A DNA stretch of 57,968 bases, from contig JADHSV010000016.1 of NCBI GenBank assembly GCA_016776725.1, forward strand, positions 1-57,968. The letters are read 5' to 3'. The notes under the pieces are model-generated. The model saw nothing but the letters and a program-made list of their open reading frames with translations, was not told the origin of the DNA and did no database searches. This stretch comes from Rhodospirillales bacterium. Its GTDB lineage: Bacteria > Pseudomonadota > Alphaproteobacteria > Rhodospirillales > Shumkoniaceae. The position numbers were made by a program, and so were the translations under genes. Shown in pieces: positions 28,331 to 36,958 of this stretch. How positions within the stretch are numbered: position 1 is the first letter of the stretch; every line of letters starts with the position of its first letter.

Positions 28331-28794
28331 GGGCTGTTCTTCTGATATTGGTGCTTGCGTTGGCCCCCGTTGCGGCAAACGCGGTGGAACCCAGCGAGGT
28401 TTTGGCCGATCCGGTTCTGGAAACCCGCGCGCGTGACATCAGCGAAAATTTGCGCTGTCTGGTGTGCCAGAACCAATCCATCGACGAATCCGACGCGCAG
28501 CTGGCCCGGGACTTGCGGGTTCTGGTGCGCGAACGCCTGCTTGCGGGAAGTTCCGATAACGAAGTGATGGACTACGTGGTATCGCGCTACGGCGACTTCG
28601 TGTTGCTCAATCCACCGTTCAAGGGGTCGACCTATGTTCTTTGGTTGGGCCCGGCGGCCATCTTCGGTCTCGGCCTATTCGGTGTGTTCGTCTTTTTCCG
28701 GCGGCGCGCGCAGCACGATACTTCCACCGTGATGCCGCTTAGCGCGGAAGAGGACAAACGGCTGCAACGCTTACTTGATGAGGCTGGCAAATGA
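28327..28794 (+). CDS. ccmH: Cytochrome c biogenesis protein CcmH
   Basis: 155 residues. A signal peptide (1-20) is followed by the LRCLVCQNQ motif with C44 and C47, which forms the redox partner for CcmG and apocytochrome. A C-terminal helix (about 104-123) anchors it in the membrane. The ATG at 28327 overlaps the ccmG stop and starts the signal peptide directly; the longer frame upstream is not used. Overlaps ccmI by 4 bp. Confidence 0.95.
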   Translation: MRAVLLILVLALAPVAANAVEPSEVLADPVLETRARDISENLRCLVCQNQSIDESDAQLARDLRVLVRERLLAGSSDNEVMDYVVSRYGDFVLLNPPFKGSTYVLWLGPAAIFGLGLFGVFVFFRRRAQHDTSTVMPLSAEEDKRLQRLLDEAGK

Positions 28795-29912
28795 TTGCGT
28801 TTTGGGCCGCCGCGCTGATCCTTCTTGCTGGAACCGTAGGTCTTTTCCTTTGGGTTCTGATGCGGTCGCGCAAGCCTGCGATGGCGCGTGCCGAGTACGA
28901 TATCGCTGTTTTTCGCGATCAGCTAAGCGAGGTTGAGCGTGATCTTGAACGTGGCGTTCTGGCGTCCGATCAGGCCGAAGCCGCGCGCATTGAAATCAAG
29001 CGCCGCATGCTGGCCGCCGCCGACGGGCGGGATGTGTCGGAAGAAGGCGCGGTTCCGCCGGGACTTCGCGGCGCGGGCCTTGCCCTGATTGCCATGATCG
29101 TTCCCGTTGCCTCCATCGCCATTTACCTGATGCTGGGCTCGCCCGACGTTCCCGATCAGCCGCTGGCGGCGCGGCAGGGGGACGTCCAGACGGCGCAGCA
29201 GGGCGAACACGAAATGGCGGGCGCGGTCGCCAAGCTGGCCGCACAGCTGGAAAAAGACCCCTCCAATGCCGAGGGCTGGATGCTTCTGGGCCGATCGCTC
29301 CGCACTATGGAAAGGTGGGCCGACGCGGCCGACGCGATGCTTAGGGGAATTGAATTAACCGGGCGCGAACCCGTCGCCCTGGCCGAATACGCCGAGCTTC
29401 TGGTGATGGCCGCCGACGGCGTTGTACCCGATGCCGCCGCCGACGTATTTGGCGAAATTTCCGCGGTCGCGCCGGGTGATCCGCGCATCCATTATTATCT
29501 CGGCATTTACAGGGATCAGCACGGCGATGCCCGTGGCGCGGTTCAATACTGGGTCGATCTGATTGCCGTATCGCCCGAGGACGCGCCGTGGCTGACGAGC
29601 GTGCGCGAACGCATCCGCGCGACGGCCGCCGCAGCCGATATTGACGTGGCGAGCATAAAGCCGAGTCCGGACCTGCCCAAGCCGCGCGGACCGTCGAAAG
29701 AGGACGTGAAAGACGCGGCCGAGATGACGCCCGAAGAGCGCGACGAGATGATTAACAGCATGATCGAGGGTCTGGCGGCGCGCCTGGAAGACGAACCCGA
29801 TGACGCCGACGGCTGGCGGCGTCTGGCTCAGGCGTACCGGGTTCAGGGAAAGATCGACAAGGCCGCAGAGGCCATGGCGCGCGCCGTGGCCGCCGAGAAA
29901 AACCAAAAATAA
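28791..29912 (+). CDS. ccmI: Cytochrome c maturation TPR protein CcmI
   Basis: 373 residues. Two N-terminal TM helices (about 2-22 and 93-113) flank a cytoplasmic leucine-zipper-like loop (DQLSEVERDLERG). The periplasmic C-terminal part has TPR repeats (NAEGWMLLGRSLRTMERWADA, DADGWRRLAQAYRVQGKIDKA) that bind apocytochrome c. Last gene of the ccm operon, completing a full System I set in one run. Confidence 0.92.
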   Translation: MIAFWAAALILLAGTVGLFLWVLMRSRKPAMARAEYDIAVFRDQLSEVERDLERGVLASDQAEAARIEIKRRMLAAADGRDVSEEGAVPPGLRGAGLALIAMIVPVASIAIYLMLGSPDVPDQPLAARQGDVQTAQQGEHEMAGAVAKLAAQLEKDPSNAEGWMLLGRSLRTMERWADAADAMLRGIELTGREPVALAEYAELLVMAADGVVPDAAADVFGEISAVAPGDPRIHYYLGIYRDQHGDARGAVQYWVDLIAVSPEDAPWLTSVRERIRATAAAADIDVASIKPSPDLPKPRGPSKEDVKDAAEMTPEERDEMINSMIEGLAARLEDEPDDADGWRRLAQAYRVQGKIDKAAEAMARAVAAEKNQK

Positions 29913-29917
29913 CGGTT

Positions 29918-30025
29918 ATACCAACGGCCCTAAGGGATGGCGGCATAGCAAGGGTTTCGGACAGTCCACTAGCCGAAACCCTTGCTATGCCGTCTGCGCG
30001 GGTCATTGCTTAGGGCCGTTGGTAT
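29918..30025. repeat. Long hairpin element (MITE-like) after ccmI
   Basis: The terminal inverted repeats 29918-29934 and 30009-30025 are identical over 17 bp (ATACCAACGGCCCTAAG type). A second stem of 20 bp, 29941-29960 with 29973-29992, leaves a 12-base loop. The two stems form one 108-base foldback. It sits 5 bp past the ccmI stop, so in RNA it could also protect or end the ccm transcript, although no U-run follows. Confidence 0.75.
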
Positions 30026-30051
30026 TGGAGCACATTCAGCCCGAATTGAAT

Positions 30052-30087
30052 ATGTGCGGCCGATTCGACCTGACGGCCTTCGAATGA
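30052..30087 (+). pseudogene. Remnant of an SRAP (YedK/HMCES-type) gene start
   Basis: An 11-codon frame reads MCGRFDLTAFE then TGA. MCGRF is the invariant start of SRAP-domain proteins, in which Cys2 crosslinks abasic DNA. Nothing after the stop continues the family, so only the 5' tip survives, next to the hairpin element. The match is short and could be chance. Confidence 0.35.
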
Positions 30088-30198
30088 TCGATCATCAAGC
30101 ATCTTCTGCTTAACAGCGTATTGCAGTCGTTATCCGGCACGGGCCTATACTTCCGCGTATAGCCACAAGCCGGCACTCTTTCCTCTGCCAAATCCGCA

Positions 30199-31263
30199 TC
30201 AGGTGCTTTGGCGTTCGACGATTTCGAACCCCGTGTCGATCACCGAGGTATCCAGGGATATTCCTTCCAACCGGTTCATGAGCATTTCTGCCGCCATGTA
30301 CCCCATTTGATAGCGCGGTGAAATAACCGTGGTCAGAGCCGGATTGATCTCGGCGCCGATATCCAATCCATTGAAACCAGCAATGGCGACCCGCTCCGGC
30401 ACATCCCAGCCAAGCCGTCCGCACTCCAGAATAGCCCCAACGGCTAAAACGTCATTGGCGAAAAAGACGGCATCCACCTCGGGTGTTTTCTCTAGCACCG
30501 AGACGATGGCCTCACCACCGAGCCGCAACGTGGACCGGCCGGGACAATCCATACCAAGATTTTCCGGCAAGCCCCGCTCGGCCAGGGCGGCGCGGCACCC
30601 GTCCCGTCGTTCGGCAGCGCGCAAATCCATATCCATCAAAGCGCCGACGAAAGCAATGGACCGATAACCGCGTTCTACAAGAAAACCGGCCATTTCATAA
30701 CCGGCCTGAAAGTTCGAGAATCCGACGTTCATGTCTACCGGTTGATCGCCAAGGCCCATAACCTCGACCACCGGGATACCGGAAGTTTGCAGAATGGTCC
30801 GGCCTTTCGCTGAATGATGGGTGCCGGTAACGATAATGCCTTCGGGAAACCATCCGAGAAACGCCGAAATCAGAGACTCTTCCTCGTCCGGCGAATAGTT
30901 GGTGTTGCCCAGAAGGATTTGATAGCCCCGGCTTAACAGAACGTCGTGAACCCCTTGCACGATATCGGCGAAAACCGAATTGGTAAGGGCCGGAACAATG
31001 ACCGGAATTATCTGAGTATGCATTGAGGCGAGTCCGCCCGCGATCCGGTTCGGCACATATCCCAATTCGCGAATCGCCGCTTCGACTCGGGGGCGAAGTT
31101 TCTTGGAAACAGAATCAGGATCGCGCAATAACCGCGACACCGTGATTTTTGAAACACCGGCTAGGTCAGCGACCTCGCGCATGGTTACGCGCCCGCTACG
31201 GCGGCGTGACGCTCGCCCCGCCCCGCTTACAACAGCATCCGGGCCTTTTCCCTGTTCTGCCAT
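30199..31263 (-). CDS. LacI/GntR-type transcriptional repressor
   Basis: 354 residues. An N-terminal HTH (TMREVADLAGVSKITVSRLLRDPDSVS) and hinge (LRPRVEAAIRELGYVPNRIAGGLAS) are followed by a periplasmic-binding-protein-like effector domain with the FFANDVLAVGAILEC segment. The ATG at 31263 is used because a GTG at 31320 would put the coding region against the divergent promoter. Two GntR-type operators lie between this gene and the dehydratase. By analogy with the gluconate repressor, a sugar acid or its dehydration product is a plausible inducer. It probably controls the 31422-38385 operon. Confidence 0.88.
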   Translation of the reverse strand: MAEQGKGPDAVVSGAGRASRRRSGRVTMREVADLAGVSKITVSRLLRDPDSVSKKLRPRVEAAIRELGYVPNRIAGGLASMHTQIIPVIVPALTNSVFADIVQGVHDVLLSRGYQILLGNTNYSPDEEESLISAFLGWFPEGIIVTGTHHSAKGRTILQTSGIPVVEVMGLGDQPVDMNVGFSNFQAGYEMAGFLVERGYRSIAFVGALMDMDLRAAERRDGCRAALAERGLPENLGMDCPGRSTLRLGGEAIVSVLEKTPEVDAVFFANDVLAVGAILECGRLGWDVPERVAIAGFNGLDIGAEINPALTTVISPRYQMGYMAAEMLMNRLEGISLDTSVIDTGFEIVERQST

Positions 31264-31321
31264 GCCTTGCGAAAACCCCGAATTGTGGACGCTCAAAATT
31301 GAACAGCCCTGATTATACACC

Positions 31322-31350
31322 TTGACAATTCAAAATGACACCGGTAACAT
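31322..31350 (+). promoter_or_regulatory. Near-consensus sigma70 promoter of the dehydratase operon
   Basis: TTGACA (31322-31327), a 17-bp spacer, then TAACAT (31345-31350); predicted start near 31357. The spacer and -10 are covered by operator 1, so repressor binding would exclude polymerase. Confidence 0.75.
31336..31349. promoter_or_regulatory. Operator 1, GntR type (imperfect)
   Basis: TGACACCGGTAACA has a perfect right half and an imperfect left half relative to operator 2. It overlaps the spacer and -10 box. Confidence 0.7.
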
Positions 31351-31357
31351 TTTTTAC

Positions 31358-31371
31358 TGTTACCGGTAACA
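31358..31371. promoter_or_regulatory. Operator 2, GntR type (perfect palindrome)
   Basis: TGTTACCGGTAACA is a perfect 14-bp palindrome equal to the core of the E. coli GntR/IdnR consensus. Its centre is 22 bp (two helical turns) from operator 1 and it lies at the predicted transcription start, so a repressor could bind both on the same face. Confidence 0.8.
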
Positions 31372-31421
31372 AATATTGCCGCGCATTATCAATATCCGAA
31401 AAACCGGGGAAGCTTCCGTCG

Positions 31422-33152
31422 ATGAGCGAGACCAAGAAAACGCCTGAAACGCTACGCAGTTTCCGTTGGTACGGTACCGAAAACATGCGCGGGTTCGCCC
31501 ACCGTCAGCGTTTTTTGCAAATGGGCTTTCGCCGCCAGGATTTTGTTGGGCGTCCCGTCATCGGGATCATCAATACCTGGAGCGAAATGAGCACCTGCCA
31601 CTATCATCTGCGCGAGCGGGCCGACGAAGTGCGGCGCGGCGTGTGGAAGGCAGGCGGTTTTCCGGTCGAACTTCCGGCCCTTTCGCTGGGCGAGGTTATG
31701 GTCAAGCCGACCACCATGTTCTATCGCAACATGCTGGCCATGGAGACTGAAGAGCTTTTGCGCAGCCATCCGCTTGATGGCGCTATTCTCATGGGCGGGT
31801 GCGACAAGACCACACCGGCTCTTCTCATGGGCGCCTTCACCATGGACATGCCGTGCATTTTCGTGCCCGCCGGTCCCATGCTGAACGGCAAGTGGCGCGA
31901 CGAGACCATCGGCGTCGGCACCCACACCAAAAAATACTGGGACGAACTGCGCGCCGGAACTATCACGGGCGACGACTGGCGCGAACTTGAAGCCTCTATG
32001 ACTCGTTCCAACGGCACGTGTTGCACCATGGGAACAGCCTCGACCATGACCTCCATCGTCGAGGCATTGGGCTTCTCCATTCCGGGCGCGGCCAGCATTC
32101 CGGCGGTCGATTCGGCTCACCCGCGCATGGCAACCGACGCCGGCGAGCGCATCGTTGAAATGGTGTGGGAAGACCTGAAACCTTCTAAAATCGCCACGTC
32201 CGACGCCTTCCACAACGCCATCGTCACCTACGCGGCCCTCGGCGGCTCAACCAACGCGACCGTTCATCTGATCGCCATGGCGCGGCGCATCGGCGCCGAC
32301 GTATCTCTCGATCAAATGGACAAAATCGCCCGCGAAGTCCCGGTTCTGACCAACCTGATGCCGTCGGGCAAATACCTGATGGAGGACTTCCACTACGCGG
32401 GCGGTCTGAACGCCCTTCTGGGACGGGTCTCCGACATGTTGCGTCTGGATGCGCTGACCATTACCGGCAAGACCATGGGCGAAAATATCGAAGGCGCCAA
32501 GGTCTATAACGACGACGTAATCCTGCCCCGCGACAAGCCCCTGAACGACCGCCCCACCGTGGCCGTTCTGCACGGCAACATCTGCCCCGACGGGGCCATC
32601 ATCAAACCCAGCGCGGCCAGCCCCGAGTTGCTGCAGCACACCGGCCCCGCAGTGGTGTTCGACGATTACAACGACCTTTACGCCCGCATCGACGACGACG
32701 ATCTGGATGTCGATGAAAACTCGGTTCTGGTGCTCTTGAACGCCGGCCCCATTGGCGGGCCGGGCATGGCCGAATGGGGCGATCAGCAAATCCCCAAGAA
32801 GCTGCTGGCCAAGGGCGTGCGTGACATGCTGCGCATATCGGACGCTCGCATGAGCGGCACCCGCGACGGCACGGTTATTCTTCATATCGCACCTGAATCG
32901 GCCATCGGCGGCCCGCTTTCGTCAGTGCGAACCGGCGACATGATCGAATTTGATTTCGCCAATCGGTCATTGAACGTTCTCGTGGACGAGGCCGAGCTTG
33001 AACGCCGCCGCGCCCAGTGGGTCGCGCCCGAACCGCTTTATAAGCGCGGCTACGGGGTGGTTTTCGCCGAACACGTCAACCAGGCCAACAAAGGCGTCGA
33101 TTTTGATTTTCTGGCCGCCCCCGGCGGCGTCATCGAACCGGACATAAATTGA
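31422..33152 (+). CDS. Aldonate dehydratase (IlvD/Edd family, arabinonate/xylonate type)
   Basis: 576 residues. [2Fe-2S] sugar-acid dehydratases convert an aldonate to 2-keto-3-deoxyaldonate. C59 (STCHYHL), C127 (GGCDKTT) and C200 (GTCCTMG) match the cluster cysteines of Rhizobium L-arabinonate dehydratase in number and are near those of Caulobacter xylonate dehydratase, supporting the aldonate branch over IlvD proper. The ATG at 31422 was chosen because the upstream frame lies in the operator region. It is the first gene of the operon, with a one-base overlap to the aldolase. Exact substrate unknown. Confidence 0.9.
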   Translation: MSETKKTPETLRSFRWYGTENMRGFAHRQRFLQMGFRRQDFVGRPVIGIINTWSEMSTCHYHLRERADEVRRGVWKAGGFPVELPALSLGEVMVKPTTMFYRNMLAMETEELLRSHPLDGAILMGGCDKTTPALLMGAFTMDMPCIFVPAGPMLNGKWRDETIGVGTHTKKYWDELRAGTITGDDWRELEASMTRSNGTCCTMGTASTMTSIVEALGFSIPGAASIPAVDSAHPRMATDAGERIVEMVWEDLKPSKIATSDAFHNAIVTYAALGGSTNATVHLIAMARRIGADVSLDQMDKIAREVPVLTNLMPSGKYLMEDFHYAGGLNALLGRVSDMLRLDALTITGKTMGENIEGAKVYNDDVILPRDKPLNDRPTVAVLHGNICPDGAIIKPSAASPELLQHTGPAVVFDDYNDLYARIDDDDLDVDENSVLVLLNAGPIGGPGMAEWGDQQIPKKLLAKGVRDMLRISDARMSGTRDGTVILHIAPESAIGGPLSSVRTGDMIEFDFANRSLNVLVDEAELERRRAQWVAPEPLYKRGYGVVFAEHVNQANKGVDFDFLAAPGGVIEPDIN

Positions 33153-33907
33153 TGGAAAATAACTTCAAAACAAATTTGCTCGCGCGACAACGCCTTATCG
33201 GCTCGTGGAACATGCTTGGCAGCACCCACGCTTCGGAAGCCATGGCGTGGGTCGGCTTCGATTTTCTGGTGGTGGATCTGGAGCACGCGCCCTATTCCAT
33301 CGCACTTCTTCAGGATTGCCTTCGCGCCATCGCCTCGACGCCGACCGAAGCCGTGGTTCGGTTGCCCAGTCAGGACCCCATCATCATCAAGCAGGTTCTG
33401 GATTCAGGCGCGCGCAATCTGATGGTGCCGATGATCGAAAACGCCCAACAGGCCGAAGCGATTGTCGGAGCCACGCGGTATCCGCCCGAAGGCTATCGTG
33501 GGTTTGCGTTGATGCACCGGGCCAGCCGCTACGGCACCATCGAAGGCTTCGCGAAAAAAGCCAATGACAATATCTGCATCATGGCCCAGCTGGAAACGCC
33601 GTCGGCCATCGAAAATCTGGGTGAAATTGCTGCCGTTCCCGGCGTGGACGCGCTGTTTGTCGGACCCGGCGATCTTTCGGCCGCCGTCGGCGAAATCGGC
33701 AATCCGGGCCACGAAAAGGTACAGGGCCTGATGATTGACGCGGCCCAGCGAAGCGCCAAGGCCGGTGTTCCCATCGGCACGGTCATGGGGATGCCCGAGG
33801 CGGTCCGCAAATGCCTGGACAACGGCTACCAGTTCGCTGCCGTGGCGGGCGATCTGGCATTTATGATGCGCGGCGCGACCGCGGCATTGAAAGAGGTTTC
33901 TGCTTAA
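33152..33907 (+). CDS. HpcH/HpaI-type class II aldolase
   Basis: 251 residues. The metal-dependent pyruvate aldolase residues match HpaI: H45 (DLEHAP), R70 (VVRLP), E148 (QLETP) and D174 (GPGDLS) with the metal-binding pair. It would cleave a 2-keto-3-deoxyaldonate to pyruvate plus an aldehyde, the step after the dehydratase. The dehydratase stop and this ATG share one base, so production is coupled. The later TTT genes follow after an 85-bp spacer with a good SD. Confidence 0.9.
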   Translation: MENNFKTNLLARQRLIGSWNMLGSTHASEAMAWVGFDFLVVDLEHAPYSIALLQDCLRAIASTPTEAVVRLPSQDPIIIKQVLDSGARNLMVPMIENAQQAEAIVGATRYPPEGYRGFALMHRASRYGTIEGFAKKANDNICIMAQLETPSAIENLGEIAAVPGVDALFVGPGDLSAAVGEIGNPGHEKVQGLMIDAAQRSAKAGVPIGTVMGMPEAVRKCLDNGYQFAAVAGDLAFMMRGATAALKEVSA

Positions 33908-33992
33908 CGCGGAAAGAAAAGGACACGCCAATTACGTGTTCAGCGACATCGGGAGATCATACAACGCAGTCTAACGAAAGGGATAAAAGACC

Positions 33993-34937
33993 ATGTTAAA
34001 GAAAGCACTTATCGGCGCCGCCGCGACGACCGCAATGATGGTTGCCGCTTCCACGTCCTTCGCGTTTCCGGACCGTCCGGTAACGTTCGTCGTTCCGTTT
34101 AGCGCCGGCGGCGGCACCGACGGCGTGGCGCGCGCCTTCCAGCAGGAATTTGCCAAAGCCCTTGGCGGCACCGTGATCGTCAAAAACACCGCCGGCGCCA
34201 GTGGCACGGTTGGCGCAGCCGAAGCCGCCAACGCCAAGGCCGACGGCTACACGCTCGGTTTCCTGCCCATCGGACCGGCCACCATTCAGCCCCACATTCG
34301 CAAACTTCCCTACAGCCTTGCTTCGTGGGAATTTGTTTGCAACGTGACGGCCAGCCCGGTGACGTTCATGGTCAAGAAAGACGCACCGTGGAATTCGCTG
34401 GCTGATTTCGTTGCCGAAGTTAAGGGCAAGCCCGGCAAGTACGTTTACGGCTCGTCCGGCCCCGGCACCATCCCGCACCTTGCCATGGCCGCGACTGCCG
34501 GCGCGCTGGGTCTGAAAATGAAGCACATGCCCGACAAAGGCACGGCCAATGCCATGAAGTCCATGGCCGGTGGCGTCATCCAGGCGTTTGCCGATACGCC
34601 GGTCGTTCTCAGCCGTTATGACGTCAAAGCCCTTGCCACGTTCACCGCAGAACCCATTCCGGCGCTGAGCGATATTCCGACCATGAAGTCGCTGGGCAAC
34701 GACCTTCAGTTCTCGGTGTGGCGCGGTATCTTCGCACCCAAGGGAACGCCTGCCGACGTCATCGCCAAGCTCGATACGGCCTGCGCCGCAGGCGCCGCGT
34801 CCGATGGCTTCAAAGCCTTCGCCAAGAAGACCAATACCGACATCCTGTATATGGACAGCGCCAAATTCGAAGCGTTCGCGCAGTCCGAATACAAGAAAAA
34901 CGGCACCATCCTTGAGAAGGCGGGCCTGAAGAAGTAA
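33993..34937 (+). CDS. TTT substrate-binding protein TctC/Bug family (system A)
   Basis: 314 residues. A signal peptide (cut near SFA, residue 24) is followed by a Bug-type periplasmic solute-binding fold: PVTFVVPFSAGGGTDGVARAF at the front, and GSSGPGTIPHLAMAATA and GIFAPKGTPADVIAKLD later. Bug proteins bind carboxylates through a helix-dipole pocket, so the solute is probably an acid. First gene of TTT system A (TctC-TctB-TctA-sulfatase), downstream of the dehydratase/aldolase pair on the same strand. Confidence 0.92.
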   Translation: MLKKALIGAAATTAMMVAASTSFAFPDRPVTFVVPFSAGGGTDGVARAFQQEFAKALGGTVIVKNTAGASGTVGAAEAANAKADGYTLGFLPIGPATIQPHIRKLPYSLASWEFVCNVTASPVTFMVKKDAPWNSLADFVAEVKGKPGKYVYGSSGPGTIPHLAMAATAGALGLKMKHMPDKGTANAMKSMAGGVIQAFADTPVVLSRYDVKALATFTAEPIPALSDIPTMKSLGNDLQFSVWRGIFAPKGTPADVIAKLDTACAAGAASDGFKAFAKKTNTDILYMDSAKFEAFAQSEYKKNGTILEKAGLKK

Positions 34938-34960
34938 GCAGTCTCGCATAGCGACGGTTA

Positions 34961-34997
34961 GCTGCGGTCGCGGGGGCAATCACCCCGTGACCGCAGC
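34961..34997 (+). promoter_or_regulatory. Intercistronic hairpin after TctC (system A)
   Basis: A 15-bp stem (34961-34975 with 34983-34997, one G-U pair) with a 7-base loop lies 23 bp past the tctC stop. There is no U-run, so it more likely protects the 3' end of the tctC mRNA or attenuates the membrane genes than terminates outright. Confidence 0.65.
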
Positions 34998-35020
34998 CCA
35001 ACACCAAGGACCATGGGACA

Positions 35021-35479
35021 ATGAAAGCAAACCTTCAAAGCTTTTTCAGCGGCTTTCTGCTTCTTTTAGCGCTTTCATTGCTTGTTCATACCTATAGCGA
35101 CGAATACGAAGGCATGGGCATCGGAGCCGAATTCGGACCGATGTTCTATCCGCGTATTCTGCTGTGGATGTGGATCGGCATTTCAGGGCTGCTGGTCGTC
35201 ACCTCCGTTGTCGGCAAAACCAAAGCCCCGGCGGCACAGAAGTGGGGACGTCTTTTTGGAATGTTCGCTCTGGTCGCCCTGTGCACGCTTTTGCTGACGC
35301 AAATCGGTTTCCTTTTTTCCATATTGCTTTTTTCATTATCGTCAAGCTGGTTCATGGGCTACCGCAAACCCCTTGGGCTGGTTCTGTCCGGGATCGTTTT
35401 TCCGGTCGCCACCTGGTACCTGTTTCACGAAATTTTGCTTATTCGCCTGCCTGTTTCACCTTGGTTCACCTGGGTATAG
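35021..35479 (+). CDS. TTT small permease subunit TctB (system A)
   Basis: 152 residues with four predicted TM helices and the GMGIGAEFGPMFYPRILLWMW start typical of TctB, the small membrane subunit. It lies 83 bp after tctC (past the hairpin) and 3 bp before tctA. Sequence divergence is usual for the subunit; the assignment rests on the helix pattern and position. Confidence 0.85.
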   Translation: MKANLQSFFSGFLLLLALSLLVHTYSDEYEGMGIGAEFGPMFYPRILLWMWIGISGLLVVTSVVGKTKAPAAQKWGRLFGMFALVALCTLLLTQIGFLFSILLFSLSSSWFMGYRKPLGLVLSGIVFPVATWYLFHEILLIRLPVSPWFTWV

Positions 35480-35482
35480 ACA

Positions 35483-36958
35483 ATGGAATACGTTCTTCCC
35501 GCATTGGATTTGGTTGCCTCGCCGACGGTCGTTATTGCCATGTTCGTCGGCACCTTGGTCGGCATTGTTATCGGCGCGTTGCCGGGCCTTGGTTCCGTCG
35601 TCGCCTTGACAGTCTGCCTGCCGTTCACCTTTTCCATGGAACAGGTTCCGGCCATTACGCTGCTTTTAGGTGTGTATTGCGGATCGGTCTATGGCGGATC
35701 GGTCTCGGCGATCCTGATTAACACGCCCGGCACGCCACAATCGGCGGCAACGTGTTTCGACGGCTTTCCCCTTGTTCAGCAGGGCAAGGCCGACAAGGCA
35801 CTTGGCTGGGCAACCATGTCGTCCGTGATTGGCGGGTTGTTCTCCTGCATGGTGCTGATTTTGGCGGCCCCGCAGTTGGCTGCGATTGCCCTGAAATTCG
35901 GCCCCATCGAAACCTTCGCCCTGATTACGATGGCGCTTACCTGCATCGCCAGCATTTCGCGCGGAAGCATGTTGAAGGGCCTGCTTGCCGGGGTGCTTGG
36001 GTTAGCCTGCGCGACCGTCGGTGCCGACCCCATTACCGGCGACCTGCGCTTTAATTTCGGATATTTCCCGCTTTCCGCCGGGCTTGATTTGATCGCCGTG
36101 GTCGTAGGCATTTTCGCATTATCGGAAGTGTTCATCCGGGTCGGCGAAACGGCGACGGAGGTTCCCAACTGGATCGCCAAATCGGGCATCAAGCTTCCCT
36201 CTTGGGCCGACTGGAAACCACGCCTCGCGGTCCTTGCCAAATCCAGCGTGATCGGCTCCTTTGTCGGCGTGCTTCCCGGAACGGGTGCTGCCACCGCAGC
36301 CTTCATCAGTTACGCCGAGGCCAAGCGATCTTCGCCCCGGCGCGATCGCCTGGGAACCGGCGAACCCGATGGCATCATTGCCTCCGAAGCGGCCAACAAC
36401 GCGGTCACCGGCGGCGCTCTTGTGCCAACGCTGGCGCTGGGAATTCCCGGCGACGCCATCACCGCCGTTATGATGACGACCATGATCATCCACGGAATTA
36501 CCCCGGGCGTGCGCCTGATGGCCGAAAATGGCGACGTGGTTTACGCCTGCTTTATCGCCCTGATCGTGATTAACATCATTATGCTGGGCCAGGGTATTGT
36601 CTTGGCGCGCGGCTTTACACGCATTCTTAAAACACCCGAACCCCTGCTGCTGGCCATGGTCGTAATTCTGTGCCTGCTGGGCTCATACGGCGTGCGCGGT
36701 AATCCCTTTGATTTGTTGGTGACTCTCGGATTTGGCGCCATGGGCTACTTCCTGCGTCTGTTTGGATTTCCCGTGGCCCCCGTGGTCATCGGTCTGGTCT
36801 TGGGGCCGCAGTTCGAAATCAGCCTGCGTCAGGGCCTGATCCTCACCGACAACAGCTTCCTCGAATTTTTCACCGGCCACCCGATCGCCCTTGGCCTGTT
36901 CATTACCACTGCGGCAATCTTGACATGGCCGCTGATCCGCAAGGCCATTCCCAAATGA
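35483..36958 (+). CDS. TTT large permease subunit TctA (system A)
   Basis: 491 residues, about 12 TM helices. The TctA signatures GTLVGIVIGALPGLGS near the start, NTPGTPQSAAT, and the second repeat GVLPGTGAATAAFISYAEAK are present. It couples solute uptake to the ion gradient. Its stop overlaps the ATG of a sulfatase by 4 bp, so the transporter and sulfatase are translationally coupled. Confidence 0.92.
   Translation: MEYVLPALDLVASPTVVIAMFVGTLVGIVIGALPGLGSVVALTVCLPFTFSMEQVPAITLLLGVYCGSVYGGSVSAILINTPGTPQSAATCFDGFPLVQQGKADKALGWATMSSVIGGLFSCMVLILAAPQLAAIALKFGPIETFALITMALTCIASISRGSMLKGLLAGVLGLACATVGADPITGDLRFNFGYFPLSAGLDLIAVVVGIFALSEVFIRVGETATEVPNWIAKSGIKLPSWADWKPRLAVLAKSSVIGSFVGVLPGTGAATAAFISYAEAKRSSPRRDRLGTGEPDGIIASEAANNAVTGGALVPTLALGIPGDAITAVMMTTMIIHGITPGVRLMAENGDVVYACFIALIVINIIMLGQGIVLARGFTRILKTPEPLLLAMVVILCLLGSYGVRGNPFDLLVTLGFGAMGYFLRLFGFPVAPVVIGLVLGPQFEISLRQGLILTDNSFLEFFTGHPIALGLFITTAAILTWPLIRKAIPK

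Noticed and set aside
34961..34997. Rho-independent terminator after tctC
   Set aside because: The stem is strong but no U-run follows, and tctB/tctA lie directly downstream.
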